A stretch of DNA of 64,000 nt from the NCBI GenBank assembly GCA_020073265.1, contig JAIQFN010000025.1, positions 21,280 through 85,279 of the forward strand, read 5' to 3'. Numbering within the stretch: the stretch's first letter is position 1; each line of letters opens with the position of its first letter. The position numbers and the translations under genes were made by a program. Shown here in pieces: positions 53,013 through 62,603 of this stretch. This stretch comes from Terriglobia bacterium. Lineage in GTDB: Bacteria > Acidobacteriota > Terriglobia > Bryobacterales > Bryobacteraceae. The notes beneath the pieces are model-generated. The model was not told where the DNA came from. It did not search any database and worked only from the letters and a program-made list of their open reading frames with translations.

Positions 53013-54174
53013 TAATGTCCTCCACGGCTTCGATGCCCGCGCACAGGCGCACCAGGCCTTCGTGGATTCCCAGGCGCTCGCGTTGCTTCGGCGCGACGTC
53101 GCGATGCGACGAAATAGCCGGGTACAGCATCAGGCTGTGAACGTCGCCGAGCGAGGTGGCGCGCACCACCAGTTTCAAGCGGTCCATGAACTCGAACACG
53201 TTTTCCTTGCGGCCGTCCTTCAGCTCGAAGCTGACCACCGCGCCGTAGAGTCCCTCCGGCAGCAGGCGGCGTATGACCGCTGCGTCGGGATGCGTGGGAT
53301 CGGCCAGATAGTGTACGCGCGAGACCCGTGGATGCGAGCTGAGCCAGGCGGCGATGCGGCAGGCGTTCGAGCACTGGCGCTCCTGGCGCAAGGCGAAGGT
53401 CTTGATACCGCGCATGGTCAGGTAACTTTCGAACGGACCGAGCACGGGACCGAGCGTGCGGCAGAGCGTCCGGATGCGGTCGGCGTGTTCCTGATCCGCG
53501 ATGATCACGCCGCCCAGCACGTCGCCGTGGCCGGCCAGAAATTTGGTGGCGCTGTGCACCGACAGGTGCGCTCCCAGTTCCAGAGGACGCACCAGCAACG
53601 GCGTAGCGAAGGTATTGTCCACCAACAAAGCGGCCCCGGCGGCGCGCGCCAGCTCGGCGATGCGGTCCACCGCGCCCACCCGCAGCAGCGGATTCGAAAT
53701 CGTCTCCATGAGCACGCAGCCCGGCTTGAGGTCCGCGATCTTTTGCCGCACTTGATCGAGATCGCAGATATCCACGAAATTGGTCTCGATCCCGATGGGT
53801 TCCAGCACTTTCGTCAGCAGCGAGGTGGTGGCGCCGTACAGCGCGCTGGCGGCCAGGACCGATTTGCGGCGGTCGGTGAGGGCGGCGAGCACCGCGATGT
53901 GCATGGCGGTCATGCCGGACGAGCAGGCCAAGGCGCCATGACCGCCTTCGAGCGCAGTCATCAACTCTTCGAGCGCGGCGTTGGTGGGATTGTCGTAGCG
54001 CGAGTAGCAGTAACCTTCTTCTTCGTGGCCCAGGACGCGGTCCAGCTTGGCCATGCTGTCGTAGATGTAGCTGGCCGCGGTGTAAATCGGCGTGGTGACC
54101 GGAATGAAAGCGCCGGGCGCGTCCGGATCGGCCTTGCGATCGCCCAAGTGCACCGCTTTAGTTTCGATTTTCAT
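52984..54174 (-). CDS. Cystathionine gamma-synthase/lyase-type PLP enzyme
   Basis: This 396-residue protein has the Cys/Met metabolism PLP fold. FIPVTTPIYTAASYIYDS and YSRYDNPTNAALEELMTALE lie at the N-terminal half, and SSGMTAMHIAVLAAL contains the substrate-phosphate region. The PLP lysine is in SVHSATKFLAGHGDVLGG. The length and motifs are usual. Whether it acts as synthase (cystathionine from O-acyl-homoserine) or lyase cannot be decided from these motifs. It follows cysS by 7 bp on the same strand, so cysteine supply and cysteinyl-tRNA formation are linked in one unit. Confidence 0.88.
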   Translation of the reverse strand: MKIETKAVHLGDRKADPDAPGAFIPVTTPIYTAASYIYDSMAKLDRVLGHEEEGYCYSRYDNPTNAALEELMTALEGGHGALACSSGMTAMHIAVLAALTDRRKSVLAASALYGATTSLLTKVLEPIGIETNFVDICDLDQVRQKIADLKPGCVLMETISNPLLRVGAVDRIAELARAAGAALLVDNTFATPLLVRPLELGAHLSVHSATKFLAGHGDVLGGVIIADQEHADRIRTLCRTLGPVLGPFESYLTMRGIKTFALRQERQCSNACRIAAWLSSHPRVSRVHYLADPTHPDAAVIRRLLPEGLYGAVVSFELKDGRKENVFEFMDRLKLVVRATSLGDVHSLMLYPAISSHRDVAPKQRERLGIHEGLVRLCAGIEAVEDIIADLDQALA

Positions 54175-54181
54175 AGCTCGA

Positions 54182-55600
54182 TCACTTCCTTTTCCAGCGG
54201 GTCCCTTCCTTGGTGTCTTCCAGAATTATGCCTGCCTCCAGGAGCTGCTTCCGGATCTGATCGGCGCGCGCGAACTCGCGGTTCTTCTTGGCCTGCGCGC
54301 GCTCGGCGATGTGCTGCTCCACCTGAGCGTCGGTCAGGCCGGCGTGATCCCCCGAAGGGCGAAGCACGTCGAAGATCCGGTCGAACTCATTCAGCAGTTC
54401 CAATGCGGAAGGCACATTGCCAGCCCGAAACTCGCCCGAATCCATGGAGGTGTTCGCGTCGCGCACGTACTCAAACAGAGCGGCCAAGGCCTCGGCGGTG
54501 TTCAGGTCGTCATCCAGACTCTCGCCAAATTGGCGCGCGGCGGCCTGCGTGCGCTCCTCCAGCTTCTGATTGGCGCCTTCGGGAAACCGGTCCGTCTCCA
54601 GGCGCAGCTTGAAATTCCGGAGCCGGTCGATGGCGGTGGCGGCCGCTTTCAATCCATCGAAGGTGAAATTGAGTTTCTTGCGATAGGGCACCGACGCGAG
54701 CAGGTAGCGCACCACCTCCGGCGCGTAGCCCATGCCCAGCAGGTCGCGCAGGGTGTAAAAATTGCCCGCCGACTTGGACATCTTCTGCGCTTCGACGTTC
54801 AAAAACTCCGAATGCAGCCAGAAGCGCGCGAACGGTTTCGATGTGAGCGCTTCCGATTGCGCGATCTCGTTCTCGTGATGCGGGAAGATCAGGTCCACAC
54901 CGCCGGCATGGATGTCCAGCGTTTCGCCCAAATACTTCATGGCCATCACGGAACACTCGATGTGCCAGCCGGGCCGCCCCGGTCCGATGGCGCTGTCCCA
55001 GGACGGTTCGCCGTTCTTGGCCGCTTTCCACAAGACAAAATCGCGCGCGTTGGCTTTGTCGTATTCATCCACGTCGACGCGCGCGCCCGCCCGGATGCCG
55101 CTGAAGTCGTTGTGCGACAGCTTGCCGTACCCGTGGAATTTCGAAATGCGGTAGTAGACCGAGCCGTCGCTGGTATAAGTGTACTCGCGGGCCGCGAGTT
55201 TCTGGATCGCCTCCACCATGTCGGTAATGTGGTCGGTGGCCTTGACCAGCCGCTCGGGCCGCTCCAGGCGCAGGGTGGCCGTGTCCTCGAGAAACGCCTG
55301 CGTGTATTTTTCGGTGTACTCGGCGATCGACTTGTGCTCGGCCGACGCATTGCGGATGATCTTGTCCTCCACGTCGGTGATGTTCATGACGTGGTCCAGT
55401 TGATAACCGCGCGCCCGGAGCCAGCGCCGCAGAATGTCCTGGAAAGTGAAGGTGCGCAGGTTGCCGATGTGGACGTAGTTGTAGACAGTGGGTCCGCACG
55501 TATACATGCGCACGGTGTTGTCGTGCAGCGGTGCAAAAGGCTCCACCTGCTGGGTCAGGGTGTTGTAGAAGCGCAGGGCCATCCGATGGTGATTCTTCAT
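54182..55600 (-). CDS. cysS: Cysteinyl-tRNA synthetase
   Basis: This 472-residue protein is a class I synthetase. MYTCGPTVYNYVHIGNLRT holds the first zinc Cys and the HIGH-like motif HIGN. WHIECSVMAMKYLG and FPHHENEIAQSEAL hold further zinc ligands, and KMSKSAGNFYTLRDL is the KMSKS loop. The length is normal. Two starts are possible (55600 and 55582); the second begins directly at ALRFYNTL, where most family members start. It is followed closely by the PLP enzyme gene. Confidence 0.95.
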   Translation of the reverse strand: MKNHHRMALRFYNTLTQQVEPFAPLHDNTVRMYTCGPTVYNYVHIGNLRTFTFQDILRRWLRARGYQLDHVMNITDVEDKIIRNASAEHKSIAEYTEKYTQAFLEDTATLRLERPERLVKATDHITDMVEAIQKLAAREYTYTSDGSVYYRISKFHGYGKLSHNDFSGIRAGARVDVDEYDKANARDFVLWKAAKNGEPSWDSAIGPGRPGWHIECSVMAMKYLGETLDIHAGGVDLIFPHHENEIAQSEALTSKPFARFWLHSEFLNVEAQKMSKSAGNFYTLRDLLGMGYAPEVVRYLLASVPYRKKLNFTFDGLKAAATAIDRLRNFKLRLETDRFPEGANQKLEERTQAAARQFGESLDDDLNTAEALAALFEYVRDANTSMDSGEFRAGNVPSALELLNEFDRIFDVLRPSGDHAGLTDAQVEQHIAERAQAKKNREFARADQIRKQLLEAGIILEDTKEGTRWKRK

Positions 55601-55651
55601 GTTAGCGCGAGTTGATCCGCCCGCGAATCACATGTGATATAACTAGCCGTC

Positions 55652-56896
55652 ATGCGGATACTTCTGGTCTCCACTCTGTCTTTGGGTCTGGTATTCGGCG
55701 CGAGCCTGCCCACCGCCGCTCCCGAACAAGCCGGGCTCTCCCACGAGCGCCTGGATCGCATCGACACGGTCATGCGCGAGCACATCGCGCAGCATCGTCT
55801 GGCGGGCGCTTCCGGCCTGCTGGAGCGCAATGGAAAGGTGGTCTTCCGCCAAACCTGGGGCGACTACAAGTTCGACACCATCGTGCGGATGTATTCGATG
55901 ACCAAGGCCGTCACCGGCGTCGCCGCGATGATGCTCTACGAAGAAGGCCGTTTCTCGCTCAACGATCCGGTGTCCAAGTATCTGCCGGAGTTCTCCAAGA
56001 TGCGCGTAGGGCGCGAGTCCTTCGACGCCAACGGCAGGCGTACTTACTACACTGTGCCGGCCGAGCATCCCATCAGGGTGCTCGATCTGTTCCGCCACAC
56101 CTCGGGGCTGGACTACGCCGGACCGAAAGAAGAGAGCGGAGACAATGCCTACAAGAAACTCGACATGATGGGCGGCGCGCCGCTGGTGCCTTTCGATCTG
56201 GCTGAAGCCGTCCGGCGCCTAGCCACCGCGCCGCTCAACGACCAACCCGGCACCATTTTCCGCTACGGCTACTCGATCGATGTGCTGGGACGCCTGGTTG
56301 AGGTGCTCTCTGGCAAGACGCTCGACCAGTTCTTCGCCGAACGCATCTTCCGCCCGCTGGAGATGAACGATACGGGTTTCTACGTGCCCGAAGAGAAATG
56401 GAACCGGCTGGCCGTCCTGTACGCCCCCAAGCGCGGCGGCGCGGTCGGCATCGAGCCTTCCACTTCACCGGCGCAGGAAAGCTTCAAGAAGAAGCCGGCG
56501 CTGTTGTTGGGTGGAGCCGGCATGGTCTCGACGCTGGATGATTACGCGCGCTTCTGCACCATGCTGGTGAATGAAGGCGAGCTGAACGGCGTGCGGCTTT
56601 TATCGCGCAAGTCAGTCGAGCTGATGCGCAGCGACAATCTGGGCAACCTGGCGCGAACGGGAACGCTTCCCGAGGGCTACGGCTTCGGTCTGACGTTCGC
56701 GGTGAACCGGGGTCCCGGCAAGACCGCCACGGTCGGCTCGGAAGGCGAATTTTATTGGGGCGGCGCCGCGGGCACCAGCTTCTGGATCGATCCCAAGGAG
56801 CACATGATCGGCGTGTTCCTGATCAACGTGCTGCCGCCGACCGGCATCCCGGCCGCCGACCAGTTCAAGCGCATGGCCTACCTGGCGCTGGAATAG
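55652..56896 (+). CDS. Secreted serine hydrolase, beta-lactamase class C fold
   Basis: This 414-residue protein has a signal peptide (residues about 1-17). Ser82-Met-Thr-Lys85 in RMYSMTKAVTG is the catalytic SxxK motif, and YGYSIDVLGRLVE carries the tyrosine at the YxN position. FYWGGAAGTSFWIDP is the C-terminal strand equivalent to the KTG box. It is a homologue of the gene at 11.6 kb. It is probably a secreted esterase or peptidase. It diverges from cysS. Confidence 0.86.
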   Translation: MRILLVSTLSLGLVFGASLPTAAPEQAGLSHERLDRIDTVMREHIAQHRLAGASGLLERNGKVVFRQTWGDYKFDTIVRMYSMTKAVTGVAAMMLYEEGRFSLNDPVSKYLPEFSKMRVGRESFDANGRRTYYTVPAEHPIRVLDLFRHTSGLDYAGPKEESGDNAYKKLDMMGGAPLVPFDLAEAVRRLATAPLNDQPGTIFRYGYSIDVLGRLVEVLSGKTLDQFFAERIFRPLEMNDTGFYVPEEKWNRLAVLYAPKRGGAVGIEPSTSPAQESFKKKPALLLGGAGMVSTLDDYARFCTMLVNEGELNGVRLLSRKSVELMRSDNLGNLARTGTLPEGYGFGLTFAVNRGPGKTATVGSEGEFYWGGAAGTSFWIDPKEHMIGVFLINVLPPTGIPAADQFKRMAYLALE

Positions 56897-56910
56897 CACG
56901 GGACGAACAT

Positions 56911-57384
56911 TCATCGGACTAGAGTAACCGTGCGGTCCGCGAAGCTGAGGATCACGCGGGAGAACTCCGAAAAAAAATCCAGGCCCAGCAGGCCGTCGAT
57001 GCGTTCCTTATAAGGTGAGAGGACGCTGGAGAGATCCATGACGGCGACCCTGCGCCGCTGGGAAACCCGCGGGCCTAGCTCGAGCGTCACTTCTTCTCCG
57101 ATGGCATCGCTCAGGATCCCGACGCCTGGTCGAGCCGGAGAAGGCGCCGGCGGCTTGACGCCCAGGAACGCCGCAGTGACTATGGTATGACTCGATCCGG
57201 TATCCAACACCAGCAGCGCCGGCCGTCGATTGATACGCCCCCGCACCAGCAGCGAACCCAGGCCGGCCGCATATTCAAAGGGCACGGTCAGCCGCTCGGT
57301 TCCCTGCCCCTTGGGCTGCGCTTGGGCCAGCGCTGTCGCCAGCAACGCGCCCGCTTGCGCCAACGTCTCTCGCCGGGTAGGCAT
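56911..57384 (-). CDS. Retropepsin-like aspartyl protease, possibly Tat-exported
   Basis: This 157-residue protein has LLVLDTGSSHTIVTAAFLG, the DTGSS active-site motif of retropepsin-like aspartyl proteases, and a C-terminal block IDGLLGLDFFSEFSRVIL. Such single-domain proteins must dimerise to form an active site. The N-terminus begins MPTRRETLAQAGALLATALA with twin arginines and a short hydrophobic stretch, which resembles a Tat signal. Convergent with the serine hydrolase gene, 14 bp between stops. Confidence 0.78.
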   Translation of the reverse strand: MPTRRETLAQAGALLATALAQAQPKGQGTERLTVPFEYAAGLGSLLVRGRINRRPALLVLDTGSSHTIVTAAFLGVKPPAPSPARPGVGILSDAIGEEVTLELGPRVSQRRRVAVMDLSSVLSPYKERIDGLLGLDFFSEFSRVILSFADRTVTLVR

Positions 57385-57518
57385 GGGTCGGGAACCGAAC
57401 CTACCCGCCCTGGAATCCGTCTAATCAGGATGCGGGAGATTCTTCATGAACGTAACCCGATGGCGCCCTTCAAGTAATGACGGAAAGATGAGGCTTTGAT
57501 GCCATTGCTGATCAACCT

Positions 57519-59423
57519 ATGACGAATTCGAGGACAGCGGTGTTCGAGTTCGACGATATCCGCGTGGAGCCGGGCACCTTCAAGCTTTTCAAGTCGGGCG
57601 CGCCGATTCCGCTCGAACCCAAGACGCTGCTACTGCTGATCTTCCTGATCGAGAATCGCGACCGGCTGGTGGAGAAGAGCGAGATCCTGGACGTGGTCTG
57701 GAAGAACATCGCAGTTACGGAGAATGCGCTGACGCGCGAGGTCGCCAAGCTGCGCCGATCGCTGGGCGACGATCCCAAGGCGGCGCGGTACATTCAGACC
57801 GTCCACACGCGGGGCTACCGGTTCATCGCGCCGGTGGAGGTGCTGGATCCGGTGGAGGACGACATCGCAGGGGCGCGGACCAGCGAACCCGCTGCTGGTG
57901 AAGCGACGCTGCTCCCGCCGCCCGGAAAGCGCTATCGCGCGTGGCTCGCGCCTCTGGCGCTGGTGGTCCTGGGTACTTTGTGCGTAGTGCTCGCCGCAAC
58001 GTTGTTTTTCCGCCGCAACACAGCCGCGGCCAAACCCATCAGCGCGAAACCAACGGTGAGCACGCTGGCTGTTCTGCCGTTTCAACCCCTGCGCGCGGGT
58101 CCAGCCGATCCTTACCTGGGCCTCGGCATGGCCGACGCGCTGATCACCAAGCTCAGCAACAGCGTTCAACTGACCATCCGCCCGCTCAGCACGGTCCTGC
58201 ACTTCGTCGATCCCAAGCAGGATTCGTTGTCCGCCGGCCGCGCCATGAACGTCGACTACGTGTTGGAAGGCAAGTACCAGAAGCTGGGCGATCGCTTGCG
58301 CGTCACGGTGCAGCTCCTCTGCATCGCTTGCAACGGCGCTTCGCGCTGGGCGGCCAGCTACGACGAGACCTCCAACGACATGTTTCACCTGCAGGACTCC
58401 ATTTCTCAAAGAGTGGTGGCCGCGCTGACGCTCGAGCTGAGCGACGACGAAAGCAAGCGCTTCCAGATGCGACAGACCAGCAATCAGGACGCCTACTTTG
58501 CTTTCGTGAAAGGCAAGTACTTCAGCATCCGAGACACCAAGGAGGACGCCCAGAAGGCGATTGAGTTTTCAGAACAAGCCATCCGGCTCGATCCCCGCTT
58601 CGCCGCGGCGTGGGCGCAGGTGGCGGATTGCTATCACCGCCTGGAGTGGTACGGTGTGTCTCCGGCCGACTACATTCCCAAGAGCAAAGCCGCGGCGCGA
58701 AAAGCCGTGCAGCTCGACGACACCCTAGCGGCTGCGCACTCCGTGCTCGGGCTCATCGCTTTCCAATACGACTGGGATCTCGACACCGCCGGGCGCGAGT
58801 ATCATCGAGCTCTCGAACTGGCGCCCAGGTATCTGCATCAGTGGACCGCCCGCTACTTGCTGGTGACCAACCAGGCCGCTGCCGCCGAAGATGTTTACAA
58901 ACGCTTCCTGGAAGAAGCTCCCTTCTCGGTCGCCGGGAATGCCAACGTCGCGCAGTTTCTGTATCTCACCGGCCAGTATGACCGCGCTACTGAACAAGTT
59001 CGCAAGACGCTCCAACTGGACTCCAGGTACGCTCCGGCCCACGAGCTGCTCGGCTTGATCGACGAACAACAGGGGCGAAAGGATCAAGCCGTTCAGGAGT
59101 TGCAGACTGCCGTGGATCTCTCGCACGGATACATCGGAACCGGATCGCTGGGGCATCTCTACGCAGCGCTGGATCGGAAGGCTGACGCGAAAAGGCTCCT
59201 CCAGAATCTCGGCGAGCAGGCTAAGCAGCGATACGTCGCGCCGTTTGAGATCGCGCTCATCCACGCGGGCTTGGGAGAAACCAACCGGACCTTGGACGAT
59301 CTGGAGAAGGGCTACCAGGAACGGTCGCTGTCGGCGCAATCTCTGTGCTTCGACCCGCGCTTGAACGAACTGCGCGCTACGCCGCGTTTCCGCGACTTCC
59401 TGCGCCGCGTTGGATTGCGCTAG
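57519..59423 (+). CDS. CadC/OmpR-type winged-helix regulator with transmembrane helix and TPR repeats
   Basis: This 634-residue protein has an N-terminal OmpR/CadC-like winged helix (residues about 8-105): EPKTLLLLIFLIENRDRLV, then WKNIAVTENALTREVAKLR and TVHTRGYRFIAPV. One transmembrane helix follows near residue 140-165 (LAPLALVVLGTLCVVLAATL). The outer part has a TolB-like segment (TLAVLPFQPLRAGPADPYLG), then TPR repeats to the end. This class senses conditions outside the membrane and controls transcription. The likely target may be the neighbouring ADOP permease, but its own PadR gene is present too. Confidence 0.88.
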   Translation: MTNSRTAVFEFDDIRVEPGTFKLFKSGAPIPLEPKTLLLLIFLIENRDRLVEKSEILDVVWKNIAVTENALTREVAKLRRSLGDDPKAARYIQTVHTRGYRFIAPVEVLDPVEDDIAGARTSEPAAGEATLLPPPGKRYRAWLAPLALVVLGTLCVVLAATLFFRRNTAAAKPISAKPTVSTLAVLPFQPLRAGPADPYLGLGMADALITKLSNSVQLTIRPLSTVLHFVDPKQDSLSAGRAMNVDYVLEGKYQKLGDRLRVTVQLLCIACNGASRWAASYDETSNDMFHLQDSISQRVVAALTLELSDDESKRFQMRQTSNQDAYFAFVKGKYFSIRDTKEDAQKAIEFSEQAIRLDPRFAAAWAQVADCYHRLEWYGVSPADYIPKSKAAARKAVQLDDTLAAAHSVLGLIAFQYDWDLDTAGREYHRALELAPRYLHQWTARYLLVTNQAAAAEDVYKRFLEEAPFSVAGNANVAQFLYLTGQYDRATEQVRKTLQLDSRYAPAHELLGLIDEQQGRKDQAVQELQTAVDLSHGYIGTGSLGHLYAALDRKADAKRLLQNLGEQAKQRYVAPFEIALIHAGLGETNRTLDDLEKGYQERSLSAQSLCFDPRLNELRATPRFRDFLRRVGLR

Positions 59424-59434
59424 CCGGCCGGGAA

Positions 59435-62134
59435 TTATTCGTACCGCAACGCGACCATCGGATCCACCTTGACCGCGCGCCGCGCCGGAATGGCGCTGGC
59501 CACCATCGCCACCAACGCCAGGAACGCCGCGATGCCAAAGAATGTCACCGGATCCCACCAGGACAGTCCATAGAGAAAATCGGCCGAGCCGGGGAAAATG
59601 AGCGTGGCGTTGATGACCTTCGACAATCCGGCCGCGCACACCAGTCCCAGCAGACTACCGGCCGCCACCGGCCTGAGTCCCTGCCCGATGACAGACTTGA
59701 GCACGTCGCTGGAGTTTGCCCCCAGCGCCATGAAGACGCCGATCTCCTTGACGCGCTGGCTCACCAGGTAGGACATCACGCCGTAGATGCCGACTCCGGC
59801 CAGCGTCACCGCCAGCGCGGCCAGGATCATGGCGAACATCGCGTAAGCCTGGGCCAGCACGCGCTGGATTCGCAGCGGGCCTTCCTCGAAACTGAACATC
59901 GCGAGGCTCTGCAGCAGATCCCGGTCGACACCCGCGACGGCCGCCCGCACTGCCGCCAAGCCGCGCTCGCGGTCGCCTGGCATGCGAATCACAATCTGCG
60001 AGAAGTTTCTGGGTTGACCGGTGAGATAGACATGCGCCGGATCGAGCCGCGACAGGTTCGCGAAGCGCACGTCGGCGGCCACGCCCACCACTTCGAACTC
60101 CGACATGATCTTGCCGGTGAAATCCATGTCCAGGGTGAAGCGCTTCCCCAGCGGATCTTGGTTGGGCCAAAGGAGCCGTGCGGTGTTCGCGCTTACGATC
60201 GCAACCGGAGCGCCGCGATCGGACTCGATGGTCGTGAAGTTGCGGCCGCGAACGATCGGTATGCCAAGCAGGGGAAGATACCCGGCGGATGCGGTGCTCG
60301 CGAGCGTACGAGAGCGCGTGCCGTTCACCAGGATGGGCGGAGTCCAGGTTCCCGTCATGGGTATGTTGCCCATGGCGGCGCCCTCGAGTTCTCCCAGCGT
60401 CGAGAGCCGTTCGTAGACGCGTTTTTCCAAAGCCGCCGCTTGCGCCGGGTTATCCCCGAATGCCGCGCTGACGACGAACACGCCCCGGGTCTGGAATCCG
60501 GGCTGCGCGTCCTGGGAACGCACCAACCCCCGCAGCAGCAGGCCGGCGATGACCAGCAAGAGCATCGACGCAGCCACTTGACCGGTCACGAGAAAGCTGC
60601 GCAGCCGGGAATGCGACAGCCGCCGGCCGAAGGTGGCGCCCTCCTGCTTGATCGCACTGGTCAGATCCACTCGCGAAAACTGAAGCGCGGGCGACAGGCC
60701 GAACGCAATGCCGGTGAGCACCGAGACCGCGAGCGTGTAGAGGAAAACGCGGGAGTCGGGCGCCAGCGAGACTCCGGTATCGATGTCGCCGGCCGAGCCG
60801 AAAACCATCTGCTGGACTTGGATCCACAGGAGTTTCGCCGACCATATGGAAAGCAGCAGCCCGGCCGCGCCGCCCAGTAGCGCGAGCAGCGTGCTTTCGG
60901 TCAGCAGTTGCCGGATGATGCGTCCGCGGCCGGCGCCGAGCGACAGGCGCACGGCGATTTCCCGCTGCCGCGAAGCCGCGCGGGCCAGCAGCATGTTGGC
61001 CAGGTTCGCGCACGCGATGAGCAGCACCAGCCCCACCAGCAGCATCAAGGCCGCCACCAGCGCCTGAAACTTCAAGTCGTCGGTGTTGCCGTAGTAGGTG
61101 ACGCGTTGCAGCGTGAGCGCGACGGTCTTCTCCCGTTCCTGGTGCGAGGACGCGAACTGCCGCATTAACACGGTCGCCTCGGCCTGCGCGCGGTTGACCA
61201 TCGTGGACCCGGCCAAGCGGGCCAGAATCACCAGCCGCTGGCGCTCCAGGTCGTGCAACCAATCCAGGCCCGGCGCCAACTGGGCCTGCATCGCGAAAGG
61301 CGCCCAGAAGTCCGGCACCCGCTCCAGACTCAGCGTGCCGGTAAACTCTTCCGGTGTGACGCCCACGATCGTGAATACCGTGTCGTTGAGCTTGAGGGTC
61401 TGGCCGAGAACTCGTGGATCCAGGTTGAAGCGCCGTTTCCAAAAGTTGTGGCTCAGCACGATCACCGGATGCGCGCCCGGCGCACCGTCCTCGTCGGGCA
61501 AGAAGGTGCGGCCCAGCACGGCGCCGACCTCGAGTGACTGGAAGTAGTTTCCCGAGACCATTTGCCCAGCCAGCCGGCCCGAGGCGGAGGAAACCGGAAC
61601 CGGCCAGCCGGCCGCGATCAGACTCTTGAAGGCGCGGCCATGATCGCGCAAATATTCGTACTCCGGATACGAGAACCCATACTGGATGTCGCCCCTCATG
61701 CCGTGCTCAAACCAGCGCTCGAAGCGCACCACCGTGTTGGGGTCGGGAACCGGCAGCGGCTTTAGCGCGATGGCGTTGTAGGCGGTGAACAGCGTGGTAT
61801 TCACACCGATCCCAATCGCCAGCGTGAGCACCGCCACCAGCGTGAATCCCGGGTTCTTGGCTAGTGCGCGGAAGGCGTAACGCAGGTCCGCCACGAACGT
61901 ATCGATCCGCGGAAGGCCGCGCAACTCCCGCTGTGTTTCTTTGAACCGGGTGCTTTCGCCGAAGCTCCTGCGCGCGGCCAGGCGGGCGTCCGCCGGCGTC
62001 ATGCCCCGGCGCGTGTTCTCTTCGGCCAGCAGCGTCAGATGCTCTTCGATTTCCTGGTCGAACTCACGCTCCGGCCGGCGCCGCAGCAGGAAGCCGGCGA
62101 TGCGCGATCTTAGAACGCGCAGGCTCTCGATCAT
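59435..62134 (-). CDS. ADOP-type ABC transporter permease with N-terminal cytoplasmic domain
   Basis: This 899-residue protein begins with a short cytoplasmic domain (REFDQEIEEHLTLLAEENTR, then GMTPADARLAARRSFG), typical of PadR-linked ADOP permeases. The permease proper starts at DLRYAFRALAKNPGF, with two MacB_PCD domains and two FtsX domains as in the gene at 9.1 kb. A loop with ANLANMLLARAASRQREIAV is conserved. The start codon overlaps the PadR stop (ATGA). It converges on the CadC-like regulator with 11 bp between stops. Confidence 0.9.
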   Translation of the reverse strand: MIESLRVLRSRIAGFLLRRRPEREFDQEIEEHLTLLAEENTRRGMTPADARLAARRSFGESTRFKETQRELRGLPRIDTFVADLRYAFRALAKNPGFTLVAVLTLAIGIGVNTTLFTAYNAIALKPLPVPDPNTVVRFERWFEHGMRGDIQYGFSYPEYEYLRDHGRAFKSLIAAGWPVPVSSASGRLAGQMVSGNYFQSLEVGAVLGRTFLPDEDGAPGAHPVIVLSHNFWKRRFNLDPRVLGQTLKLNDTVFTIVGVTPEEFTGTLSLERVPDFWAPFAMQAQLAPGLDWLHDLERQRLVILARLAGSTMVNRAQAEATVLMRQFASSHQEREKTVALTLQRVTYYGNTDDLKFQALVAALMLLVGLVLLIACANLANMLLARAASRQREIAVRLSLGAGRGRIIRQLLTESTLLALLGGAAGLLLSIWSAKLLWIQVQQMVFGSAGDIDTGVSLAPDSRVFLYTLAVSVLTGIAFGLSPALQFSRVDLTSAIKQEGATFGRRLSHSRLRSFLVTGQVAASMLLLVIAGLLLRGLVRSQDAQPGFQTRGVFVVSAAFGDNPAQAAALEKRVYERLSTLGELEGAAMGNIPMTGTWTPPILVNGTRSRTLASTASAGYLPLLGIPIVRGRNFTTIESDRGAPVAIVSANTARLLWPNQDPLGKRFTLDMDFTGKIMSEFEVVGVAADVRFANLSRLDPAHVYLTGQPRNFSQIVIRMPGDRERGLAAVRAAVAGVDRDLLQSLAMFSFEEGPLRIQRVLAQAYAMFAMILAALAVTLAGVGIYGVMSYLVSQRVKEIGVFMALGANSSDVLKSVIGQGLRPVAAGSLLGLVCAAGLSKVINATLIFPGSADFLYGLSWWDPVTFFGIAAFLALVAMVASAIPARRAVKVDPMVALRYE

Positions 62135-62490
62135 GCCTTGGTACTCCGCCCACTCAGTGCCAGTACTTTTCCGACCACCGACACCGTGCGTTGCCAGCTC
62201 CGCGCTTCAGTTTCGAGCTGTTTCTGGCCCGCGCGCGTAATCGCGTAGTACTTGGCCTTGCGATTGTTGTCCGAGACGCCCCAGCCGGCCGAAATCCATT
62301 TGCGCTGTTGCAGGCGCAGCAGCGAAGCGTAGATGGTTCCCTGGTTGAGCGCGATGGCGTCCTCGCTGACCTGTTCGATGCGCCGTGCGATTCCGTAACC
62401 GTGCAACCGGCCCATGGACGCCAGGGTCTGGAGCACCATCAGGTCCAGGGTGCCCTGCAGTATGTCGGCCTTCGAGTCTCCTGTTGCCAT
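62131..62490 (-). CDS. PadR family transcriptional regulator
   Basis: This 119-residue protein has ILQGTLDLMVLQTLASMGRL at its N-terminus, then GYGIARRIEQVSEDAIALN and QGTIYASLLRLQQRKWISA with the winged helix; KYYAITRAGQKQLETEARSW closes the domain. It is translationally coupled to the ADOP permease gene. PadR-type repressors commonly control the transporter encoded in the same operon. Confidence 0.92.
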   Translation of the reverse strand: MATGDSKADILQGTLDLMVLQTLASMGRLHGYGIARRIEQVSEDAIALNQGTIYASLLRLQQRKWISAGWGVSDNNRKAKYYAITRAGQKQLETEARSWQRTVSVVGKVLALSGRSTKA

Positions 62491-62603
62491 CGCACATGAG
62501 TCTACCCGACCTCCTGTGGCTTGTCAACAGGAATATCCGGTGACAGTGCGACGGCGACTTGCCGCGTTTCCGAGGCCGAACCAAACAACGCTAGATTGAT
62601 ACT